Notes: a model not told the origin generated them from the letters alone. Positions 20,973-34,600 are shown, counted from the first letter of the stretch. The stretch is 64,000 nucleotides of DNA from Chondrosia reniformis (GCA_947172415.1 OX359194.1:620001-684000); one strand, 5' to 3'. Made by a program: numbers and translations.

Positions 20973-23900
20973 CTATAATCACACACATATATATATACTT
21001 ATTGTGTAGATAAGATACTAGGTATATACCAATATAATGAATTATTAGATCAATTAGCATCTAATAATAATAAAATGGCCTGGGTGATAACTGATGCATG
21101 AACTTTGAGGTTAAAGTAATACTTTCAATTGTTTTCTGAGACACAAGATTAGTACTTACATCAAATTCAAACTGAAATCCAGTTACTTCCTTGTCCTCTA
21201 TGGTTGCTTCCAAGTCAGTGATCTTCCTCCTCAACTCATGGGCTGGTACGGCAGTCTCCCCACAGGTCAAGTAGTCATTGAGAGCATCATGGATAAACAC
21301 ATACTGCTCCTGTATTGAGATAAAAATATATTACAAATAATACACAGACACAGTATAATAGAAACAAGTATATGTATATTTACGTGCCCAAGGGCGAGTA
21401 CGTATATAAACCCATATACACCGAAGTGCCGTGGTATAAGTGATATATACTCCTTTGCTTCTTATCGTTATTTTGGCGGGACTTTCAGGATGGCTCATCT
21501 GGTGTCTGGTTAGTTTGGCTTAAACGCTGACGACTTTATAGAATGCTCTTGCCCTGACTACTCCAACTGTCCCAAATGTAAGGAGAATTGTCCACCCTCC
21601 AAATAGAAATGTCTTAGTTTACCATATTTGGGCAGGGGTATAACAGAATTTAAGAAGCCGATGCAGTATATAGCTTCTTAAATCCTGTTATACCACGGTT
21701 ACGAAATATATACACAGGTGGTTGCCCCGGCAACGGGGTATATTAATGAATATATCATGCATATTTGTATATAAAATGGCTACCTTTCATGTATTTGTAA
21801 AGTACTTGAAATTTATTTAAAATATTTCAAAAAATTGGGTATCTCCTTAAAATGAATATATTATCTTTGGGATGGTACATCCTTCGACTTTTGAGCGTTT
21901 AAAAATGCAGTTTGTTTTTGTTTCTTCGTCAAACGATTCGACCCTGGGGGTCTTCTTCAGTCAAACGCTCAAAAGTCGAAGGATGTACCATCCCAAAGAT
22001 AAGTTTGATACAGTTATAAGGAATCCTTATTCTAATCAATATATTGTTGTAAATCTTAAATATTGTATAACGGCACTCTAGGAGCTAACTTATTAAGTAA
22101 TTAATCACCCACCAGGCTTTGAACCATGAACGTCCTCTTTGATCTCATTTCAGTAACAAACTCATAAATGTTGAGATTATCTCTCTCCTTCAATCTCTGT
22201 ATCATGGCATCAATAGTGATGAATGTACCAGTACGACCTACTCCAGCACTGTAAAGTTATCGAAAAACTATCATTTTAATGATTTAGTACAGGCTGAAGG
22301 AAGCATTAAGGATCAAGCAATGTTAGGTAGGATGAATTTATATAGACCAAGGAATCATCTTAGTTACAGTATTCTTGGGTAATTATTCCTTTTCTTCACT
22401 TCCTGTTGAGGATTACGTGACAGGAAATGAAAAAAGAGGAACTGGGTGTCTATACAAAGACAAACATTTTTAACTCAAACTGTGTAGAAAAATGGATCAT
22501 CCAAATGATAAGTTTGACCTAACTCAAAACTTTTTTACAATACTCTTATTACATATATAAGAGCTTATAGAATTATTTTGCTTATCTCAGTGCAATTAAC
22601 TCCCTTATATTGTTTTCATAGGCCGATTACGTTGTACGGCTTCATGTTACGGAAAGATATATATATAATACGGGTTCATACGCAACTATTATAACACTTA
22701 TTTTATACGTCGGTATATGTATAATACAAGTTCATACGCAACTATTGTAACACTTAATTTATACGTCAATACATCGTTTTTGCAAATGGCGGCGTTCAGG
22801 AAGCTTTAGTTAACGAAGCTTTTCCATCGTTATTTATAAAGTTCAGGACACTTAAGCGTCCTCAATCGTTAGTATTACGAATATATATATTAAATCCCAA
22901 CGATGCGGCCAAGTAGTTCGAGTTAATTCGGGGGCGGCAGCCCCACGAGTTTTTAAACTCGAACTACTTGTTTCAAGAGATATGCATATGTACAGTACAT
23001 AATATGTGTTTTTAAAGTAGATGTCTCAGTAAAGCATTGTACAATACAAATTATGAACTAACCTGCAGTGTACAATCAGAGGTGATGGACTGTTCTGATA
23101 TACCTTTCTAACTTGCTTTGTGAACTGTATCAGAGATGAGGGATGTTGAGGTACTCCATGATCAGGCCATCCAGTGTACAGGAAGTGTTTCAATGTAAAT
23201 GACTTGCTGTTTGCTTCAGACATCTAAAGCAAGCATTTTATAAATGTTAGGAAGAAAAATTGACATATAAATTAATATTTGCAGCACTGTTTGATCTTAC
23301 AATTATTTAAACCTAGGAAATGATCAACATACATTACTCACATTCTTAACCAGCATTTCCCTAACTTCATAGTCGGCAAAGAAGTTACATGACATTAATT
23401 TTATGTAGAATCCTCTACCTGGTTCAAACACTTGCTCTGTATCATCTTTCCAGTAACGTTCACACTTTTTCTAGAGAAATGATTAATGTCAACACATTTT
23501 ATAAAGAATTACATACTGTACATATTAGGTAGATGGAAACAATATAAATATACACCTCCATATTATTTGTCTGTATAGAGGCTGCGTTTGAATAAAGGTT
23601 ATTTAGAGGCTCAGAATAAGCTAGATAAATCAACTCAGCACCATAACTCATGAGAATAATTATGTATTAACATAAAAAAATTGTCTTGTTGAATTACTTT
23701 TCCCATCTCCTGTGGTTGTGTCAACATGACAATTACAGGAGGTCTATGGTCCCATATCATCTGCCAGAAATCAGATATTGTATTGGGAGTGGGACCTGCG
23801 GACAAGTGAGGAAATATATTATATACAGACGAATGCAAAATATTATATATACATTCATACCTTGAGATGCGATGTAAGCTCCTTTTTTACAACCCTATAT

Positions 23901-26900
23901 ATACATAGTTTGGTGTATCAAAACACTTCAATGTTGAAATGTCAAATATATGTGGTTAACATGAAGTCCGACTTACTGCATGTTTATAATATATACGTAC
24001 GTACATAAAAAATATGGTATATTTGTAGACACATTGAATAATATGATATATATTAGGTATATAGATCAGACATGTACGTATATAATATATGTAGTACACA
24101 CTCACATCAATGTAGGAAGCATTGATATAGTCACTTCCATTCTCATCAGGAACAGACAGTACTACTCTGGAATGGTCATCTGAATGGAAATAAACGTTTT
24201 TATCACAAGAATATGTACATAAGAATATATTAGTTAGAAATATCTACAAATATATTATGTAACAATGGAATATTAAAGAATACTATAGCTAACCATTTGC
24301 AGTCAAGGGTTATGTTACATTACATATAATCAAGGTAAGCCCTTACATGTGTGAATGTTGAGATATCTGTTCTTTTTCTTGTTAGCTTTAGCAATGTCAT
24401 CTACTCCATTAGGATCATTTTCAATTGTCTGAAAAAACAGTAGTTATGTATATATACGTTATATATACATAATATACATGTAATAGCCTAAGGGAAATAG
24501 CTACAATTGATTTATACTCCATTGTCATGGCACTCAAACAGCCCAAAAGGAAAGTGTGCTACAGTGATTATAGAAATCGATGGTAACACAGAAAATGAAG
24601 GCATTGGATAACTTGTTCGCGTTGTATACTGTAATTTCTTAATCAGCTCTTCATGCTGTATACATTATGTACGTATAGTGCTACCCTCCTATCCTATTGT
24701 TGCATGGACTATAAATAATGTATATACATACGTAAATACATAAACAACACAATTGATTCTTACACACATGCAGCAAATATAATCATATATAAGTGAATAT
24801 CATTACATTGTATTCCTTTTCAAAACCACTGTCTTTTTCCATTCTCATTTGTCTGACATGAGCTGCAAATTTTGATTTGGAAATACTCTTAGAAATATCC
24901 TCATAGTCTGCAATAATGGTACTTACAGTAATTGAATATATTCGATATTCAAATATTGATTAAAATTACATGGATTCACAGATGATTGAGATAAAGAAAA
25001 GACAAAGACTCTCATGATCAGGATCACTGATGAAGGGTGGAATTCCCAGAAACGACTGTCTGACCCAGCGGAGAAGAAGATGAAAGAAGGGAAAAGAAGG
25101 AAGAAAAGACTCTTGTATCTTCATCCAAAGCTCTCTTCAGGTTTAGTTCCCCTTTAGGCTCTTACAGAATAGGCATATAGCATGTAGGAAAATGGTTTCT
25201 TAGATTTTTCATGTAAATTGCAATATATTTTATTCAACAGAATTAAATATGCTATACATGATGCCTACAACATGCTTACATGGCTCCTTCACAATTTCAT
25301 TTCCAGTGTCTATATCCGTTCGAATGTCTTCTGCATCACCTTCAAGTTCTGTTAAAGTGCATTCAGGAACTGTTGGATGTTCATTTATCGCAGCAATTTC
25401 TATATGTTCTGGTAGAGAATAATATACTGTATGTTTCTTAATTTGCTGTCTTTGTTGTATTTTTCTAAAAAAATTAGAATTTGATAACATTAATTGATTT
25501 ATATACCCTCAGCATGTAGTCATTAATTAAATGTAATGACATAATGCGTAATTTACTTAAACAAAGAACACTATAGATTTCCCAAGTTTCATTGAAATAT
25601 ATAATTATATATATCCCTCTATGCGCAAGATAATTACGTAATGTAGTCATTAATTGAATATACTGACATAAAGTGTAATTTAGTGAATTTCCCTTATTTT
25701 ATTGAAATATATTATATATATATGATGTTGAAAAAGAATAAATTTAATGTATTTAAATAGATTTTATTTTTTTCAGCTGCAAATATACATATGGATAGAA
25801 AATCAAAACTCACAATAGAAATATAATAGAAAGGATCACAACCACAATGATCAACACCAAAAGACCCACTACTACGCCTGCTATAATCCCAGTTGAGTCA
25901 GGTGAAACTGTAGCTGCGGAGTAATCAATAAGAATCAGTCAAAGTTACATCATCTCTAGACAGCCAGTCTACTAAACCTTACTATCAGGAATTGTTGTAA
26001 AAACCATCATGGCAGCATCAGGTCCAGTTCCATTACTATTAATAGCAGCTACAGTAAAATTGTACGTCACTCCAGTCATTAAATTATCCAATGATAATTC
26101 AGTTTCTGCTGTCATGTTCATTTGACTTGATGAATCACCACTTAACTGATACTTTATCAAATATCCAGTAATTACTCCATTTTGGTCCTTCTCAGCTGGT
26201 GGATCCCATCTCAAAATGGCTGATTTACTGGATGGTTCTGCTCTTAGATTAAGAGGAGGTCCTCCTGGTACTGTATAACAAAATCATACATTAGAATACT
26301 GTAAAACAAACTGTCCTGTGTCTCCTTCTAATACATATAAGTGAAGTAAATGATGAAACAGCTATGATCTGTAAGTCACTGTGATTATGGATATCATTTA
26401 TTGTGAGAGTACAGAGTTTATTGTTGTGAGAATCATCACAAATCAGTATCCAATTATACGGTATAGATTAATATGCACAAAAGCATATATAACAATGCAA
26501 CTAACCATCTGAAGGCATTCTTATAGTGTTCATGTTAGAATCACAAGAATCTTCTCCATTTGAAGATGTACATTCAACAGTGTAATTAACATAAGGACTT
26601 AAACCATTCACTGTATACTGTAACACTGTACCAGATACAGTCTTTGGAGACAGACCACTCACAGTTGTAGACATAGTACACTTGTAAGTAAGAGAAGATG
26701 AATTAGCTGGTGCAGTGAGTGTGATATTGAGTTGTGTTGAGGAACTGGCTGACAGTGAAGATATTGAAGGAGCTGTATAAAGACAACACATATCAAGGTA
26801 TATATTAGGTGTTGCATTGCTTACGACAGCATATGATATAATTGGAGATACAGAGATAGAGACATAACCTATACGTTCACAGTTCACAGTTGGTCTAGTT

Positions 26901-29900
26901 GTCAAAATGATTTATATATAGTTACAATCTTTTTACACACAGTGATAAGAAGTACCTTGTGGTCTAGTTCTTCCTGTTCCTGTCACTTCTCCTCCATCTC
27001 CCAAGTCATTGAAAGCTACTACTCTCACTGTGTACTGTGTGTTAACTGTTAGACCATTCCATGTAGTAGTAGTAGTAGTTCTCATTGAATTTAATGTACT
27101 ATCTCTATACACGTTATACTTGACTAGTAGTCCTCCAGGGTTAGATGGTGCTGTCCAAGTAACCATCAGTTGGTCACATGATCCAGATGGAGGAGATATC
27201 ATGAGGTTAGTGGGAGCACCTGGAACCGGATACAATATACAATAGCACATTATAGCAATCATGCTGTATTATAAATAGACCTAGAACTTGCATAAAGATT
27301 AGGCTTGCTACCTGAATAAGCAAGATAGATTGCAAAATTCTTCTAAGTTCTTGTTACCTAAATTTGAAACTCTCATACTGTAAGGTCCTTGAACTCCAGC
27401 ACCAAGGATTTCAGCTGCTACCCAAACATAGTAGGTGGTATTTGGTTGAAGTCCAGTCAGTGTAGCTGATGTTGCTGTAATTCCTGATCTCTTTATAGCA
27501 TCAGATGGTGGATCTGTTTCAGTACCTGGTTTAGTTGAATACCTAACTACATATGATATATTATACATTGGATTAATTACTGCAGTCCATGAAACAGTCA
27601 AGGATGTTCCAATTTGAGTTACATTGACTCCTTGTACTTGAGATGGTGTAGGCACACCTGGTGATGGTTGAGGGGATGCAGTTAGAACTGGTGTTGTGAC
27701 TAGTGATGCAGTTGAAGATTGTACAGATACAGTTTCTATATATTTTTTAAGAAATGGAAAAGATAACAATATTCACTCATTGTAGTTAGTTAACAAATTA
27801 TGGATATCATCACATGTACTGTAACTGTATATAGTATAATTTAAAGGCTCTCTTATTATTATATTTAAGGAGCAAAATCCAGATGTGATATAGGGCTAAC
27901 ATACAGGATTGATTCACATGCACATCGCTTCTATGTTTCTTTGTAATTCCTGATGCTGTAGTTACTTTTATAGCACTGCCATATTACTACTTCTAACTAA
28001 TTAAATCTTTTTGCTCTTATATTTAGAAAAGTGCATGAAAAACCTAATCAAGTATAACAATGAACGCATAACTGATGATTGTTGTGATTTATGAGGTGAT
28101 AATTAATAATACATTGCATAGGGTGAACATACCTAATAGACAGTATTACTGTACTCTCTGTTACCTAATAATATTATGTTTCCATAGTGATAATTAATGT
28201 ATTATAATATCTGAAACTTCTGATTAAAAGTACACACATTTCTACCTAGGACAACTGGATATACTGTAGACATAGAACTATTAAGATCCACTATACAGCT
28301 GTATGTTGTAGCATGGATTCGCTGGAATGATGAGATAAGTAGTATCCTATAGTTTCCTCCTGTAGTAAAATATATAAGCATTTATATATGCATTACCTAG
28401 GACAATTGGATATACTGTAGACATATTGCTCTTATGATCCACTATACAGCTGTATGTTGTAGCATGAATTGGTTGGAATGATGAGATATATAGTGTCCTA
28501 TCATTTCCTGATCTAGTAGAAACCTCTCCTTCAGTTGGTGTAACTCGGCTCCTAGGATCACCAGTGAACCAATCCTTAAATGCATCAGTCCTTTGACATT
28601 CTAACTTTACAGGTTGACTGAGGGTAGGTGTTATAGTGATAGTAGTAGTTGGATCATCAGTCCTTCCAACTGTTAAGGTGATGGTTGCTGATGGATTAAC
28701 TATAGAATTTGAATTTTCAATAGATTACACTGCAAATATAACATTAACACACTTTATTTGAGAATAAAATTATATTCCAGTGGAGGTAGCTGTTGATATA
28801 CAAACTAACAATAGAATTGGAAATATATTAAAACTTGAGCTATGGGATATATACTTATATACAATTACAATGCAGCAGCAGTTTCACATGTACAAAATTA
28901 AGACAATAGTGTAAGTAAAGGAATGTGATTTCATCATTTGAAAGATATGCATAACAAATAAGAGCCAAACACAAACATTTTCCAAAAATCCAACTACAGT
29001 AGATGTATTTATATAAGCGAAAAGAGTTAACAACCAACGTCTTGTATATCAGACAAAGTCTTAATTACCGTGGAACCAGTGATCAATGTATCTCACAGCC
29101 ATTCAAATAGAAAAAACTCCAAAGAAGTATAAGTATGTACAGTATTATACATGTATACACACATTTTTATATAACAGCTACTTATAATGCACTTATATAT
29201 TATTATTATAATGTATACTGAGTGGGTGGGATAATATATATAATGATATTATATATCACAAATGGCATCAGACAGATTGTCTGTGGTACCAACTATATCA
29301 AATATTTAATTTGGCATAGATATACTGAGTTACTGACTTATTATAGATCGACCGCATGTTTACAATATTATATACAATGAACAAATAGTAAACAACAAGT
29401 AATTGGATTATAATTAGATTACTTTAAAGCCATACATGAATTTTGTGGTTTCAAGATTATTGTCCAGCACAATAAATTTACCATATTCACAAGTGTATAT
29501 ACGCATATTATTCAGGCCAGTATAGTCAACTCGTTGTATATATCATGAAAATTCAACTCAATTAGCTAATAGCAATCCATATGTTTGTTGCACTGAACAG
29601 ATAATTATATTTTCACTTCCTTGCTATTTTTGTTACTATAATAGTGTTAGTCAAGGAATTATACTTTACTCATTAGGACAACATTAGAGAGATAAGTATC
29701 TAATCATTCAATTTGAATGAGCATAGGATCTGTTTCTATAATTTAAGAACCCAACTCATTAAACATGGCCCCCAATATTTGGCACAACCTTTTTAACAAA
29801 ATGGTATAAACATGTTAGAAACTGCATATGAAAGAATAAACGGTCAAGATAATCGAGCTTTCGTCGATATCGCCTGAGTGAGCATCGCTGGACTACCCAT

Positions 29901-30206
29901 TAATATATACACTACATAGATACAGATGCTATTCCAGTCTATGTAAGGTTAACCGTTAGGTCTTTTTCCTGTATTTTAAGCCAAATTTAAATCGAAACTA
30001 AAATTAAATTTGACTATATAAGACGACTGATAACAACTTATAAACCTGTAATTCGTTATATGTGTGTCGTATATACGTAGTAAACAAATATTTTTAGTAA
30101 CAAACATGTTTACGTACATACGTACATGTAGCTCTACACCCTTAATCTCACCTAAATTCGTTCCAAACACGCAAACTATAAGATAATATAAATAATGCCT
30201 GACCAT
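18454..30206 (-). CDS. Gene C: receptor-type protein tyrosine phosphatase, near-identical copy of gene B
   Basis: 24 exons, 3612 nt, about 1203 aa, ATG 30204-30206 (signal [19 protein letters not shown]) to TAA 18454-18456. Same architecture as B: Ig, four FN3, membrane span, juxtamembrane, D1, D2. Differences from B: FN3-2 is six codons shorter (264 versus 282 nt), the juxtamembrane exon is one codon longer, and there are scattered substitutions, many in the Ig and FN3 exons. The optional half-Ig exon is in frame. The intron after D1's P-loop exon is rearranged, changing that donor from GTGAGT to GTGGGT. No broken exon was found, so it is probably functional. Confidence 0.88.
20606..20836. 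repeat. Dispersed ~200-bp repeat, copy 3
   Basis: The gene C counterpart of 7751-7980, inherited through the gene duplication. Confidence 0.6.
21378..21745. mobile_element. Insertion unique to gene C, with strong hairpin
   Basis: Gene B lacks this segment. It contains a 58-base hairpin (21637-21694: 22-base arms with one mismatch, 14-base loop) and a longer-range pair, ccgtggtataa with ttataccacgg. Its base composition is richer in G+C than the surrounding intron. No coding frame was recognised. Confidence 0.5.
21863..22000. mobile_element. 38-bp perfect inverted repeat element, gene C copy
   Basis: Same foldback as 8542-8679, arms intact. The flanks differ from gene B because the intron was rearranged around it. 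Confidence 0.65.
22620..22975. mobile_element. Foldback element in gene C, complete 3' hairpin
   Basis: Matches gene A intron 1. It ends in a 15-bp perfect inverted repeat, caagtagttcgagtt / aactcgaactacttg (about 22911-22975), enclosing a G+C-rich inner hairpin (gggg...cccc). Gene B lacks it in the matching intron, so it inserted or was copied after B and C separated, or was lost from B. Confidence 0.55.
24970..25205. repeat. Dispersed ~200-bp repeat, copy 4
   Basis: The gene C counterpart of 11432-11665. Confidence 0.6.
25280..30206 (-). other. Gene C ectodomain, membrane and juxtamembrane exons
   Basis: Signal 30152-30206; Ig 28397-28699; optional half-Ig 28246-28359; FN3 at 27358-27735, 26956-27219, 26506-26772 and 25983-26270; membrane 25814-25907; juxtamembrane 25280-25464. 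All ectodomain exons are phase 1-1. FN3-2 reads [17 protein letters not shown] where B has [19 protein letters not shown], the largest local difference between the two proteins. Confidence 0.85.
28700..30151. other. Gene C intron 1
   Basis: No coding sequence. Contains the LINE scar near 29746-29782 and lacks the TA-flanked element of gene B. Confidence 0.5.
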
Positions 30207-31030
30207 ACTTCCAAACTGAGCAGCTAATTCGAGTGATCAATCTATCCTGGAGATTATTAATATAGCAAACAGGCTGATGACGTCAGAATATTAATAAATG
30301 AGTCTGCCTAAGTTGTGTGGCTGTACATGTGTCGAGTATTATAAGGTTTCTGATGTAGCCAGAGGTCACACTGTGAAAGTGAATAATATAAACAACTAAC
30401 AGAGCAAATACAATGAAAATTCACTATTTGTCCAGTTCTTAATAACAAATTCTTAATTACACTTACTGGCAAATATATATATATATATATCTGTAATGCT
30501 GTTATATAATGTGTGTTTTTATATATAGGCATTCATCAAATCTACATGTCACACTTTGTGGGAGAGGCCATATTACAGAGTGGCTGCACCACCAACCATG
30601 CCATCTAATAATAATAAGTATACATAGAGCGCCCACCCTTGGCCCAATTGCAAGAGAGGTCAACTTACATTGACCATTGAGGCATAGATAATCATTATTT
30701 TTTGTAGTCCAGAAATATGAAGGTGGGTAAGGACAAATATAAGGAAATGTTACTATTCTGCTAACACTTGTATACAAGTATGTTTCAAGAGTGCATATGA
30801 ATAAGATATTATAGAAAGAACACATTTTATTGAGCATACAAGTAGTCACAACTCGATCACAAGGGAATTTACTAATTTAAACTCAACTCTCATGAGAATG
30901 TATACTATTATACTGTATATATATTATAAAATGTATATCTACACTATTATATTCCTAAAACATATAGCCATATATAGGTAATTATGTACTTTGTAAGTAT
31001 AAGATTCCAAACATGAATAAAACTGGAACA
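30207..31030. promoter_or_regulatory. Upstream region of gene C
   Basis: No gene. Homologous to the regions upstream of A and B, with TGACGTCA near 30277-30284. Promoter not located. Confidence 0.35.
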
Positions 31031-31044
31031 TGCATGTTTAACTG

Positions 31045-31115
31045 TAGCTCAGTGGAAAAGTACTGGTGGCTATGGCCAGATGTCCTGGGTTCGCTCCCCA
31101 GTAATGGCTTTAAAT
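31045..31115 (+). mobile_element. tRNA-derived SINE with a single 19-bp unit, locus 3
   Basis: A box 31045-31055, B box 31088-31098 (ggttcgctccc, one substitution), followed by just one cccagtaatggcttt unit and then tttttgagcttttcctcttcataa, which resembles the sequence after the arrays at loci 1 and 2. This looks like the unexpanded state. Confidence 0.7.
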
Positions 31116-31641
31116 TTTTGAGCTTTTCCTCTTCATAAAGTTTGAGAAAGATATCTATTGACTTGCTTACCACTCGATTATTCATACAAAGATTTACAAG
31201 GAATGTGCTTCATGATATCTGTACTATATATATGTATATTTGCATCAAATTCATATTGAAATCCAGTTGGACCAGCCCAAGAGTTGAGGTGGCCATGGAA
31301 GATCACTGACTTGAATCATTTTACACAATTTAGACATAGTTGGACTGTCTTGCACTAATCAAGCAGTCTATTCCTACAAACTGTCCAAGTGATGTCATTT
31401 CATCCATTTTGAATTCCTTACTAAAATACTATTCATTGCATATTAAAATGGGAAATTCAAAAGAGTGTGCACACCATACCTGCACCTCAATTGATATGCA
31501 TAATGTATACAGTAACAGGTAGCCATTTTTAAAACAATTTCATTTTTGAGGGTACATATTATAATTATAATTCTCAGTGTAAAGGTTGTTTATAAAGGTT
31601 CCACACATCATATTATTATGGTTAAAGAATCTGCCATAGAT
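31116..31641. other. 3' flank of gene D, no gene seen
   Basis: Diverged relative of the sequence after genes B and C. The 60-codon frame at 31340-31522 on the plus strand is not conserved and I do not call it. Confidence 0.4.
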
Positions 31642-34600
31642 TTACACTACCTTAAAATTAGCATAAGTATCAAAGGATTTGATATAGGCTTGAAGCATTT
31701 CATAACATAACTTGTACTGTGCCTGCATGGAGAAAGAGGCAGTAAAAAGGTATAGAAATTGTTTGATTGTATGATGGTATGTTTGTATGCAGTAAACTCA
31801 CCACAGTGGAGACCATGTTTGGTCTTTGCACTCTCGTGGTTTTGACAGTCTGAAATATGTCAACTTCTCTTTCTACTTTAACTCTCTCAATCTCAGTCAT
31901 GACAGTAATGAACACACCAGTACGACCCATGCCATCACTGCAAAAAATAAAATGTTCAGAATTATATTTTACTAAGTATTCAGTCACTATAAGAGACTAT
32001 TTAAATTTCAAGTCTTGGAGTGTCAAGTTCGGTGTAATACCGTATCTCAGAATATACATAACATAAAGAAATAGAAGCAGAATAAGGGAGAGAAATAGTG
32101 GCCAAAGAGAAGTGAAGTTGATCATGATGTCGTATATAAACAGAACTTACTCGCACATGACAATGACAGGTTTCTCGGATCCACACTTCTTCTTCTCTAC
32201 ATCTTCGATCATCCTCATTAATGGAGTTATCTGAACAGGACCGTCAGCCTTCCAGTCAATTGAATTAAACAAGGTCAACTCAAAGGAATCATATTCAGGC
32301 TTGAAATGAGGAAATAGTTGAAATATACATTAATATAATTCAAATGAGCAGGGATAAAAATTGTTTACCTTTCTCTTGTCTGAAACTTTAAGATTGTAGA
32401 TGATGTAACCTGGATTATTTTCAACGTACATCAGGTCTACTTTGAGAAAGCTGTACTCTGCTGTTATGGCATTTCCACTTGGCCAAAATTGTACACAGTT
32501 ATCCTTAGAGAAAAATATGTTGTTTGTTTAATTTGTTTGTTTGTTTGTTTGTTTGTTCTTAGACTAGCAAGTACAAGCTATAGAGCTATATACATACTTA
32601 CTACTTGTTAATACAATTAAATATTCAGTTACTTTTTATCACAGATATTCATACCCGCTCTCTTCTAGAATCACAGATTAAGACAATCACAGAAGTCTTC
32701 AACTGCCAGACCACTTCCCAAAAGTCATCTCTAGTGTGCATCAGTGGAGACTGAGCAGCTATAAAGGATTGCTCACTGGAGTTATTGTTGCTGTAATTCT
32801 GTAGAGAATTACAAAATGGAGGATGAACAGTAATATAATGTGTCCCCTACGGGACTGCAGTAGAGGAGCCAACATCTATCATGTATACATACGTACATTT
32901 TGCTATAGAGGAAATTTTGAATAATAGAGTGTAAAAATAAGGCTATTAGAGATTGATGTTCCCTACGGGATTGCAGTAGAGGAGCCAACATCTATCATGT
33001 ATACATACGTACATTTTGCTATAGAGGAAATTTTGAATATAGAGTGTAAAAATAAGGCTATTAGAGATTGATGTTATTGGGTACACTTTTACATTTTTTA
33101 TAAGTTCCAAAAACAATCATGTCCAATCAACTTACATTGATAAATGAGGCATTGAGATAATCTATCCCATTCTCAGCAGGTCTTCCCGAAATGTGAAGGT
33201 GGTTAAGGGAATCTGTGAAAGGACAAAATGAATATACAGTTTATCAATCTTCCTGTTTCTTTTTCAGAATTTTAAGTACCTTTTCTTAGGAATTAGAATT
33301 AGGAATTATTGGACTATATAGTACACAGCATATACAGTAGGAAAGTAGTAAAAGATTTTTGGATTATACATTTAATCTATTATACTGACTACCAGCTGTA
33401 ACTCACAGGGGAATCTATCTTTGTATCTGTTCTTCCAAGCAACTGGACTCTTCTTGGAATACTCTATATCTTCACTGCAAACATTCCTTGATACACTGTT
33501 CAAAATCTGCAATGGCATACATAAATGGCATATACGTTACACTGTCAATATTTACACTCAATATACTAATGCAATTCAATAGCATTCAAAGCTTACATCA
33601 AATTCAAACTGAAATCCAGTCATGTCCATGTCCTCTACTGGTGCTTCCAAGTCAGTGATCTTCTTCCTCAACTCATGGGCTGGTACAGCAGTCTCACCAC
33701 AGATCAAGTAGTCATTGAGAGCATCATGGATAAACACATACTGGTCCTGTATTGAGATAAATAAATTATATATAGAATAAAATGTTACCTATAGTCTAAC
33801 AAAACTAAAAAAACATACTATAACTATACCAAGAAAGTGTTTTTTAAGAAGATTTCAAGACAAATATATTATATTCAATGGAAAAATGGAGACCAACCAC
33901 CACATTGGCCTGTCTAGCAACCCTGCTTCCGGGGAAAATGACGAAGCGGAAGGGCCTACCTCTTGTCAGACATGCTCCACTCGCTCCATCCTGCATTTCT
34001 TGCACTGTTTGTGCTTGCACTATTAATGCTACAAAGATGGGTTTGGCCTGGCCTCATGGCCCGGTTCACTGTCGGTGTCTCGGTTCTAACAAGCCTCCGG
34101 CTGTGCAGTCCCCCACGGGCATGTGCTCTGCATCAATAACCGCCGTATCCACTTCCATCCTGGCCCCATCTTCAGTCCTTTCCCACAGCCTCTTAGCAGC
34201 TCACTCTTGAGGGTCCATTAAGACCATGAAAAGAATTCCCTGTGCTTCTTGAGCCAATGCAGCCAACAATCTCTCCTCCACTGCTCCTTCTCCATCCCCA
34301 AAGTCCTTTACATACTCCGCACAGCACCTTGCTACCTTTCAGCTAACATCAAGACATATGATGACCTCCTTAAATCCATCTTGTGCGACATTACCACTGT
34401 ATGCCTTGAGGACAACTTAGCGTGGACCCAAGCATCCATCCCATCAGGGCTGGAGGGCTAGGCATTCACAGAGCAGTTCAGCTTGCCATCAGACCAGGGA
34501 TTGGAATTGGCACTCAGGTGGGATGATCTGATTGACAAGCTCAGAACAGCCCTCAGCCAGAAGCCAAGTAGGCTGAGGCCGCCCTCATTACCTGGCAGCA

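Larger units (their letters stand above)
21160..24907 (-). other. Gene C phosphatase domain D1
   Basis: Exons: 24807-24907, 24347-24428, 24106-24179, 23861-23894, 23698-23795, 23342-23470, 23063-23223, 22113-22248, 21160-21309. WPDHGVP and [10 protein letters not shown] are intact. Two introns have been invaded: 22249-23062 carries the foldback element, and 21310-22112 carries an extra ~370-bp insertion plus the 38-bp inverted repeat. Confidence 0.86.
31642..33506 (-). other. Gene D phosphatase domain D2 (degenerate)
   Basis: Exons: 33407-33506, 33136-33212, 32655-32798, 32369-32503, 32151-32299, 31802-31937, 31642-31722. The exon at 32655-32798 is three codons longer than in B, with an Asn/Ser-rich start. 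P-loop CDDGMGRTG and WKADG as in the others; the last exon begins AQY rather than EQY. Confidence 0.82.
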
